Positions 57,473 through 64,000 of a stretch of DNA of 64,000 nucleotides are shown here, piece by piece. This DNA is from Novipirellula artificiosorum (GTDB lineage: Bacteria > Planctomycetota > Planctomycetia > Pirellulales > Pirellulaceae). The stretch is taken from NCBI RefSeq assembly GCF_007860135.1, contig NZ_SJPV01000001.1, positions 544,939-608,938 of the forward strand, written 5' to 3'. Every line of letters begins with the position of its first letter. The stretch's first letter is position 1. The notes under the pieces are model-generated. The model was not told the DNA's origin, did not search any database, and worked only from the letters and a program-made list of their open reading frames with translations. Both the position numbers and the translations under genes were made by a program.

Positions 57473-59485
57473 CTACGGAAGCATGGACGACTGGGGAACC
57501 GCGCCACGATCCAAAACCGGCAAGCCACGCCAGACACAAAAGACGTTCTCACCCTGTTTCAGATTTTGAAAGGGCCCGGGCCGTGCATGGCCGTTGGGGG
57601 CAATGGGACTTCCCCAGTAATCCTCGTCGATGGACGGGTGATCGTTGCTGCCAACCTGATCAGGGTTCAAGGGAACGAACAAGGTCAACTCGTGCGTTTG
57701 TGGCTTGTAAGAGACCGAAATCCCCTGCGTCAGCACACTGTGCTGGTCGTTCGCTAGCCCATGGCTTTGCCAAAATGCCTGCCATTGATCAAAGGTCAAC
57801 TTCGCTTTCTTGCCATCATCGATCGATGCTTCCCCCGTGGAGAGGTGCCCCAAGTCTTGGTCGACCAAAGCGATGAACTCCGCTGGGTTCCAAGGTGACG
57901 GCTTGTCACTGGCACTATTGACGATAAAAGCCCGTTGGTCGGCACTGGCATCGTAAACGTTGTGATCCAACCGTTGAGGCCCACTGAGATGCGATGGGTA
58001 ATTGATGTCCATTATCACACGGTGGTTGACAAACAGGTTGTTGAAGAGCGAGTGGTGATAGGTTCGTGTTCGCGATGTCACTTGGTAAATGTAGGCTCCC
58101 TGACCATTGCGGCTTTCCGTGGGACTGTTTGCGAACAGATTGTGGATCACGGTCGATCCCGATGCATCGTGAACATAAAACTGGTTTAGCGTGTTTCCGA
58201 TCACAATGTTATGGTCGACGAAGGCGGAATCCCAATCCTGGTCGCTCATCTCCAAGAAGATCCCTTTAACGCCGTTGTTGACAATTAGATTTCGAGAGAT
58301 TCTCGTGCCAGGAAAGCGATTGTCGAGCCAGACACCGTCGTTCAGTGGGTTGTTAGCGATGTAGTTTCGTTCGATCCGTCCGTCACGAATGTCATGGCAC
58401 TTGATGCCGGCATGTTCGTAACGTTTGTTTCCAATGAAACCGAGTGTATTGTTCCGCATGATCACGTTATCACAAACCACCATCTCGATGCTGCCCGAAC
58501 CAATCAGCCCGGCCGCGCCATTGTCGACCAAGTAATTGGCTTCGATTCGATTGCTTGTGCCGAGTGAGTCTTGGTCCGTTTCGATTTCGGGGGCGGGTTC
58601 ATTGCTGCCGCCCTTGAATCCCACATCGATGGCCACCGTGTTGGCGTAGCGAATCATGTTGTTTCGGACGATCCAATGGTGCCCACCGCGAAGGCCCAAC
58701 GCTCCGGATTGGGCCCAAATGGGCGTGCTCCAAAAATTGGTTGGATAGTTGTTCCCACAATGTTCGAGCACAAACCCTTCGACAACGATGTGCCCGAGTC
58801 CGAGCCGATGCGGCGCGAAAATTCGACGTCGAGTCGTGATTTCTACCACGGATTGTGACGGGATCCGGTCGCCGAAATGAACGTAGATGCGACCCGAGTC
58901 CGAGTCGAACGTCCAGCTGTCCGCTTGAAGTTCCACCTCATCGAGAAATGGCTTTTGCTCAAAGAGTTCATCGCCGACAATGATTTGGCCACAGTTGTAG
59001 ACTAGCTTTGGGTCGCCATAGCCAAAACGATCTTTTTCGGGCTTGCCGTTACGATTGTAGGGAGTCGACGCCATCTCGACACGAAAGGGGTTTGCGCTAT
59101 CGAGGTAGACATCGTCGGTAAACACCGACTCCTCCGGTACGGCAAAGTAAACGCCATCGGCGTGCTCGGTCCACGTTGGCTGCCAGAGGTCCGAACCCTT
59201 GATCAAGACACGCCCCCACTGCTCAGCTCGATAGGTGATCGGTTTACCCGGTTGGCCACCGCGTGGTGGTGAGACCCGTTCGCGATAGATTCCCGCGCGG
59301 ACCAAAACCGTGTCTCCCGGCATCGCCATCTCGGCTGCGCGGCTGATGGTCCGTACCGGCGCAGATGCGGTCCCTTTCGCATCGTCGGAACCGGTCGTTG
59401 CAACGACGAAGGTGTTGGCCAAACAGGGCGAGAGCATGGGCACAAACGAGGCGATGCAAAGGCCGATGCACAGCGAGCGAATCAT
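57473..59485 (-). CDS. Exported right-handed beta-helix protein, candidate polysaccharide lyase
   Basis: 670 residues from ATG 59485, which starts at a classical signal (MIRSLCIGLCIASFVP). An upstream ATG at 59557 overlaps the GH97 stop as ATGA and could be used instead, putting the signal 24 residues in. TTGSDDAKGTASAPVRTISR and GDTVLVRAGIYRERVSPPRG are the DUF1565-type start of a parallel beta-helix. Asn- and Gly-rich repeats follow (NNGVKGIFLEMSDQD, GNKRYEHAGIKCHDIRDGRI). Many polysaccharide lyases and epimerases have this fold. The substrate is unknown. Confidence 0.85.
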   Translation of the reverse strand: MIRSLCIGLCIASFVPMLSPCLANTFVVATTGSDDAKGTASAPVRTISRAAEMAMPGDTVLVRAGIYRERVSPPRGGQPGKPITYRAEQWGRVLIKGSDLWQPTWTEHADGVYFAVPEESVFTDDVYLDSANPFRVEMASTPYNRNGKPEKDRFGYGDPKLVYNCGQIIVGDELFEQKPFLDEVELQADSWTFDSDSGRIYVHFGDRIPSQSVVEITTRRRIFAPHRLGLGHIVVEGFVLEHCGNNYPTNFWSTPIWAQSGALGLRGGHHWIVRNNMIRYANTVAIDVGFKGGSNEPAPEIETDQDSLGTSNRIEANYLVDNGAAGLIGSGSIEMVVCDNVIMRNNTLGFIGNKRYEHAGIKCHDIRDGRIERNYIANNPLNDGVWLDNRFPGTRISRNLIVNNGVKGIFLEMSDQDWDSAFVDHNIVIGNTLNQFYVHDASGSTVIHNLFANSPTESRNGQGAYIYQVTSRTRTYHHSLFNNLFVNHRVIMDINYPSHLSGPQRLDHNVYDASADQRAFIVNSASDKPSPWNPAEFIALVDQDLGHLSTGEASIDDGKKAKLTFDQWQAFWQSHGLANDQHSVLTQGISVSYKPQTHELTLFVPLNPDQVGSNDHPSIDEDYWGSPIAPNGHARPGPFQNLKQGENVFCVWRGLPVLDRGAVPQSSMLP

Positions 59486-59553
59486 GGCAAACTCAATAAG
59501 AAACTGGCTATCTAAGAAACTGGCTATCGGAGGGTACCGTTGCGGGTGTGGCT

Positions 59554-61464
59554 TCATTTGGGGGCGATGCGTATCGCTTGCCCACCTTGCGAAGACATTT
59601 CAACACGAAGCACGGACGAAGCATCGACGGGGGTGCGTACGATTTGGACCTTCGTCCGGGTGTCGATGGACGGATTGTCGACATAACGGTGCGCAACATA
59701 GGAGTGGCCGGAGGCAAGAAAATCCAGCGGAACAATTAGCGTGCGTTCCGTGCCGCTATTCATCGCGCCGATAAACCACTGCTCACCCTTGCGCCGAGCG
59801 ATCAAGGCGTAGCGACCGATCTCGCCCTGCAGCACGCGAGTCTCATCCCAGGTGGTTGGCAACGCATCAAAAAACTCCAATTCCGGTTCATCCGTAATAA
59901 ACTTCTCGGCTCGATCCTCATCGGCTGCTGCGGGACGGTCGTACCAATACAAATACTGCCACGGACTGTAGATACAGACGGCCTTGGCAAGTTGGTAGGC
60001 GTGAGTGGCATTCTTGTCGACGCGGGACGAGAAATAGCAGACCGTGTTGTCCGCAGGCCCACACAGCATGCGGCTGTAGAGAAGCGTCAATGTGTTGCGA
60101 TTCGTAGGTGAAGTCTCATCGCCCGCGATGCCCTCGGCGGTCATCAGGTTCGGATACGTCCGCTCGAACCCGGTGGGACGATACTCGTCGTGAACATCGA
60201 CCATCAATTGATGATCCGCTGCTTTGCGAATCGCATCGTGCAACCAGGTGGTCCATTTTTGCGAGCCGACATTCACGAACCCATACTTCACTCCCGCGAT
60301 ACCCCACGATTGGTAGAGCGGCAAGATTTCATCAAGCTGCTTTTCCAACGCCCGTCGGTTGACATACAAAATCACACCGATCTCGTGCTGTTTTGCGTAG
60401 GCAATCACTTCTTGTAACGCCAAGGGTCCCGCGGAACGCTTGGGGTCAACGGTCACGGTGGTTGCATCGGACGCATCGTCGTACTCGTGGCCGTACCATC
60501 CGGCATCGAAATGGATGTACTGCAAACCTCGCTTGACTGCAAAATCAACCAGGGCCTTGCCGCCATCGGTCGTCAACGTGACCTCTCGAATGACTTTCCC
60601 TGGCTTGATCCACGAAGGTTCCGCGATCGCACAGGGTTCATTCAGGTTCAATACAAGACAGTTGTTTTCGATCAACTCACCCGGTCGGCTCGCGACCATC
60701 ACAAAACGCCATGGTGTCGATAGGGGAAGCTTCGCCTGAACTTGCCCGTCGAGATGACTGACCAATCCAAATGGCGACCCCTTCAACGGTGCGAACTTCA
60801 TTCGGGCGAAATCGACGAGCCCGGCTTCACCGATCGCAACATACCGGTCCTCATCTGCCTGGATCGTCAGCGGCCGTTCACAGCCCGGTTTGACTTCACT
60901 CAGCCGCGCTTCCTCATAGTCGGCTTGCGCACGGTAAGCGACCCATGTCTTGTGATCGGCCGGAAACTGAAACTCACTCCATTCCGCCTCAATCGTTACC
61001 TGATCCAAACCCGATTGCTGAGGTAGGGTGTAGCGAAACGCTAACCCCTCATTGAATGCGCGGAAGGTCACTTGAAGGGTACAGGGTCGCTGACCGAGTG
61101 CTTGCAGCTGCAAGCTGACTTCGTTGTAGTGATTACGAACCATGCTTCGTTCGCCACAGATCGGCGTCCACGTTTGGTCAAACGATCCGGTATGCACGTC
61201 AACAACTCGAACGCCGTCGGCGCCGGACATCCCCTCTACGTCCAGACCGAGTTGGGAATCGGTAAGCACCGGGCGACCCTTCCACGTTGCGCGATAGGTC
61301 AGCAGTTTCTTGATGCCTCCATCGGAATTCACGTCGATCTCGGCCACCAGCAGCCCGTCGGGGGATCGCAACTCTATCGCGTTTGCGTTCGCGTGACAGG
61401 CGATCACTAGCATCCCCAAAAAAAGGAAGTGTAAGGACGTTTTGGAGAAAGCATCTGAGTTCAT
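59554..61464 (-). CDS. Glycoside hydrolase family 97 enzyme
   Basis: 636 residues from ATG 61464. A signal peptide (FLFLGMLVIACHANANA) is followed by the N-terminal beta-supersandwich (IELRSPDGLLVAEIDVNSDG, WKGRPVLTDSQLGLDVEG) and a TIM barrel (GLQYIHFDAGWYGHEYDD, GVILYVNRR, LMVDVHDEYRPTGFER, TAEGIAGDE). This layout is that of SusB-type GH97. At the position where retaining members have a catalytic Asp (usually KxDF), this protein reads KYGF, so it belongs, by that criterion, to the inverting group. It probably hydrolyses alpha-glucosidic or alpha-galactosidic bonds in the periplasm. Confidence 0.9.
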   Translation of the reverse strand: MNSDAFSKTSLHFLFLGMLVIACHANANAIELRSPDGLLVAEIDVNSDGGIKKLLTYRATWKGRPVLTDSQLGLDVEGMSGADGVRVVDVHTGSFDQTWTPICGERSMVRNHYNEVSLQLQALGQRPCTLQVTFRAFNEGLAFRYTLPQQSGLDQVTIEAEWSEFQFPADHKTWVAYRAQADYEEARLSEVKPGCERPLTIQADEDRYVAIGEAGLVDFARMKFAPLKGSPFGLVSHLDGQVQAKLPLSTPWRFVMVASRPGELIENNCLVLNLNEPCAIAEPSWIKPGKVIREVTLTTDGGKALVDFAVKRGLQYIHFDAGWYGHEYDDASDATTVTVDPKRSAGPLALQEVIAYAKQHEIGVILYVNRRALEKQLDEILPLYQSWGIAGVKYGFVNVGSQKWTTWLHDAIRKAADHQLMVDVHDEYRPTGFERTYPNLMTAEGIAGDETSPTNRNTLTLLYSRMLCGPADNTVCYFSSRVDKNATHAYQLAKAVCIYSPWQYLYWYDRPAAADEDRAEKFITDEPELEFFDALPTTWDETRVLQGEIGRYALIARRKGEQWFIGAMNSGTERTLIVPLDFLASGHSYVAHRYVDNPSIDTRTKVQIVRTPVDASSVLRVEMSSQGGQAIRIAPK

Positions 61465-61582
61465 GGTGTGACTCCTTCGCTCACCCATTTCGGGGAGCAA
61501 AGCAAAGAGGGGAAAGAGGCGGGAAGGGGGGGCTGACAAATCGATGTTAAGACGTGTCGAAAAGATGGGCGCGAGTTCTGGG

Positions 61583-61674
61583 CCCTCCCCCTCGCTGCGC
61601 TCGACCCCTCCCGCAAGCGGGAGGGGTGGTTTACTTCTCCCTTTGGGAGAGGTCGAGCGGAGCGAGGGAGAGGG
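61583..61674. repeat. Compound palindromic repeat (REP/BIME-like)
   Basis: CCCTCGCTGCGCTCGACC (61589-61606) pairs with GGTCGAGCGGAGCGAGGG (61651-61668), with one mismatch. Inside are a perfect palindrome with two-base loop, CCCCTCCCGC/GCGGGAGGGG (61605-61626), and CTCCC-TTT-GGGAG (61637-61649). It lies between the GH97 start and the kinase stop. It would form a branched hairpin. I see no gene in the rest of 61465-61856. Confidence 0.7.
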
Positions 61675-61856
61675 TTTCTTGGCACCCGATTGACTTGCTC
61701 CATACGACCACTTTCGAATCGTTGATACTTTCCATCGGTCTCCAAACTTGCACCGATTCGTCAGGCCAGGGCAGGGGGGGCAAAGCTACAGTATAACCGC
61801 CACAAATCGTGACGGAAGCACCACTTTTCACTAAGCAATGCGAGGGAAAAAATGCG

Positions 61857-64000
61857 TTACGGTAGCCGCTGTTTCACTGTCTCGATCGCAGCATCGATGA
61901 TGGCGTAGGGATTCTGCGACAAAGTGCTTTGCTCGATATTGTGCATTTCCATGACGCTGCGCAGCTGCTGTAATCGATCGAGCGTTTCCGACGTTGGCTC
62001 AACCTTTTCGGCATAGTAGGGCAATGCGGTCGCCCAAATCCCCTCCTCCTGGCCCGATGCGACCGAATCCACCTTGCCCAATGCGAAAACGGGGATCCAT
62101 GGCATGCCGCCTCCCCCCATACCACCCATACCCATCCCCATGCCCATGCCGCCCTGGAGTGTTCCTTGCTCCGAGCCATCGACGACGGGAACTCGCATCG
62201 CTTCGAGTTCGATTTCAATCTGCCGCAGCAACGTTTCGGGCGCCTTTTCCGTCAGTAGATGGAAGACGCGCTGGCTTCGGTCGGTTTCGTTGCGGAAACG
62301 GTTGTACTGGTCAGACAACAGCATCGAAGCCAACACAACCCAATCTTGATAGTCTTCATCCGATGCAGCGATTTGCGAAGCAGCAATCAGTTCAAGATCG
62401 CTCAAGGGACGCGATTGCCAAATGGCGTAGGGGTTCGATTCCATGACGGCGATGCGGCGTCCCTTTGAATCGTGAATCTCTCTCCAAGCGGCCCACGTGG
62501 GCTGGATCCGCTGATGCATGTAGGTTTCCAGCCAGGGATCGCCAACGATCGACTGATTCCGAAGAATCGTCAATGCCAAACCCGCTTCCACGCCATACTC
62601 ATCCGCCGCGCTGTCCAAGGCCGACTCGCCGTCAAAGGACTGGACAGCCTCTCGCAGATGCTTTGCCAACCCATCGAGGAACTCGTTTCCGGCCGCCGTT
62701 TCCCCCTGCTGGCGAATCCAATCGGCTGCTGCAACCGATTTTTCCGGATAGCGTGTTTCCTGCTGCACTCCCTCAAAAAAGTCTTTCAGCAGCCAAAGGC
62801 AGGCGATCCGACTCTTTCGGTTACCACCGGCGAGTTCTCGATCGATCGCGACCAATCCCGGTTCTGGAAGATAGTTGGGAAAAACGTCGAGCAAAGACCT
62901 CATGTACTCCATCGAGGGTTCCCCCTCAAACGATCGCTGAAACGAACTCGCCGATGACATTCCGCCCAATCGTCGCGCCGTTTCAATCGTCGCCACCGCG
63001 TCTTCAAGACGATCGCTGTTCTCTCGCGAGAGTGTTTCGATGGCGACCATGGCTTCGCCCAGCGATTTTGCATCTTGTTCCCGTGTAAGCACCTTCCTCC
63101 ATGCGTCATGGTCTTTGCCTTGGTAAATCGGGCCTTGGTCAATCGAGTTGCTCGGTGGCGAAATTTGAGTGGTGCCGAGGGCCTGTTGCACCGCCACTTC
63201 CGAGATCGTCCCGCGACCAATCGTGACGACATCATCGCTCAAGACTAAAGCGTCTCCCCCGCCCTCGATTTCGACTCGGTACGTTCCCTTCCGAAGCACG
63301 GTGCGTGTGTCGGCCTTCTTTTGGACACTCAACGTTTCGACTACCTCGTCGTCTTGCTTGATCAACACCGTCAGCCCATCCTGCTCGCTATGAATCACCA
63401 ACTCGCCACGGTCGGTTTGGACTTTGATCACCAGCGCCGCCAGCAAGAGTGAGCCCGCGACAATCCCGCCGAACCACCCGCCGAACAGGCCTTTGCCGAA
63501 TCGTTTGCTTGGGGGCTGTGATGCCTGATCGACGACGGACGGGACGAAGCTGGCCGGTGGACCGTCGTCCCCATCGGGTTTTCGCAATGCTTCACGTAGC
63601 ACTTGTTTCAATGAGTGTGGATGACTCCGCTCCCTCAAACGCTCTGCCACATGACTGGCGTTTTCGGGACGTTGGTCTCGTTCAAGCGACAACATCTCCC
63701 TCACCAACTCGACAATTTCCGGTGGCGTCTCTTCACGAATCGCATCGAGCGGTTTTGGCGGTGTGCTGGTGATCGCCAAGACATGGGAACCGACGCCGCG
63801 AGTTCGTGAATGAGGCGGGTGGCCGGCGATCAATCGATACAACGTCGCGCCGAGCGAATAGAGATCCGCTCGCGAATCGACATCGCGGCTGTCCATCAAT
63901 TGCTCGGGGGCCATGTAGCCCATCGTGCCCATCAAATGCCCGACGGTCGTCAGCCGATCGTCGAGCGTGAGAGGATCGTCGCCGGCGAGCACCAGTCCGA
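61857..64000 (-). CDS. Transmembrane Ser/Thr protein kinase (5' end outside window)
   Basis: At the window edge the frame enters at the DFG region: the F-G-L-V sequence is continuous with LAGDDPLTLDDRLTTVGHL. Activation-loop motifs GTMGYMAPEQ and RADLYSLGATLYRLIAG are typical of Hanks-type kinases. A linker is followed by one membrane helix (FGGIVAGSLLLAALVIKV) and an extracytoplasmic part with a beta-rich segment (RGELVIHSEQDGLTVLIK) widespread in planctomycete kinases. Near the C-terminus is a Met/Gly run (GMGMGMGGMGGGGMP). The N-lobe and catalytic loop are outside. It probably senses an external signal; the ligand is unknown. Confidence 0.92.
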   Translation of the reverse strand, partial: GLVLAGDDPLTLDDRLTTVGHLMGTMGYMAPEQLMDSRDVDSRADLYSLGATLYRLIAGHPPHSRTRGVGSHVLAITSTPPKPLDAIREETPPEIVELVREMLSLERDQRPENASHVAERLRERSHPHSLKQVLREALRKPDGDDGPPASFVPSVVDQASQPPSKRFGKGLFGGWFGGIVAGSLLLAALVIKVQTDRGELVIHSEQDGLTVLIKQDDEVVETLSVQKKADTRTVLRKGTYRVEIEGGGDALVLSDDVVTIGRGTISEVAVQQALGTTQISPPSNSIDQGPIYQGKDHDAWRKVLTREQDAKSLGEAMVAIETLSRENSDRLEDAVATIETARRLGGMSSASSFQRSFEGEPSMEYMRSLLDVFPNYLPEPGLVAIDRELAGGNRKSRIACLWLLKDFFEGVQQETRYPEKSVAAADWIRQQGETAAGNEFLDGLAKHLREAVQSFDGESALDSAADEYGVEAGLALTILRNQSIVGDPWLETYMHQRIQPTWAAWREIHDSKGRRIAVMESNPYAIWQSRPLSDLELIAASQIAASDEDYQDWVVLASMLLSDQYNRFRNETDRSQRVFHLLTEKAPETLLRQIEIELEAMRVPVVDGSEQGTLQGGMGMGMGMGGMGGGGMPWIPVFALGKVDSVASGQEEGIWATALPYYAEKVEPTSETLDRLQQLRSVMEMHNIEQSTLSQNPYAIIDAAIETVKQRLP

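Overview
The window looks like chromosomal DNA from a planctomycete of the Pirellulaceae (Rhodopirellula-like) type. The reasons are the gene families present: a DUF1559 pseudopilin, an LEDRRLL-type surface protein with dockerin-like repeats, an ASPIC/UnbV and FG-GAP lipoprotein, an SHD1-domain protein, a transmembrane Ser/Thr kinase, sulfatases and TAT-exported Gfo/Idh enzymes. Genes are often co-oriented with 4-base ATGA overlaps, and Shine-Dalgarno sequences are weak. I saw no rRNA, tRNA, CRISPR array, prophage or transposase gene.

Positions 1-9340 (minus strand) hold the most unusual unit. A promoter at 9310-9338 leads into a cobalamin riboswitch (about 9041-9302). It is followed by a DUF1559 pseudopilin-like gene, an 1805-residue surface protein with three DUF4465-type repeats, Calx-beta segments and dockerin-like repeats, a DUF1289 protein, a small open frame and an amino-acid-permease-like transporter that runs off the window. 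I read this as a B12-controlled surface or uptake system.

Positions 9600-25140 are mostly housekeeping and cell-envelope genes: a Gfo/Idh oxidoreductase, an acyltransferase with an ankyrin insert, kdsB, pyrG, a DUF1844 protein, an MsbA-like ABC exporter, a terpene-cyclase-like protein, mutM, trpB, a UPF0173 hydrolase, a Rieske protein, a B12-binding radical SAM protein and a FabZ-like dehydratase.

Positions 25300-37700 contain a tightly packed operon of two ABC ATPase/permease pairs plus a TPR/FG-GAP lipoprotein. Its first ATPase appears to start at a CTG codon. An SHD1/WD40-like protein, a CDF metal transporter and a membrane-bound spermidine-synthase-like protein follow.

Positions 37700-51500 carry a FlgM-like protein, a Fur regulator, a TPR lipoprotein, a DUF5060 glycosidase-like protein, an ABC-2 permease coupled to two CNNM/CorC-type proteins, a Flp pilin with a HAMP-like membrane partner, a 74-base inverted-repeat element and an SLC4-type anion transporter fused to a PTS EIIA domain.

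Positions 51600-64000 hold a large carboxypeptidase-regulatory/thioredoxin protein and a minus-strand polysaccharide cluster (GH97, beta-helix protein, sulfatase, DUF3748). After a palindromic repeat element comes a Ser/Thr kinase cut by the window edge.
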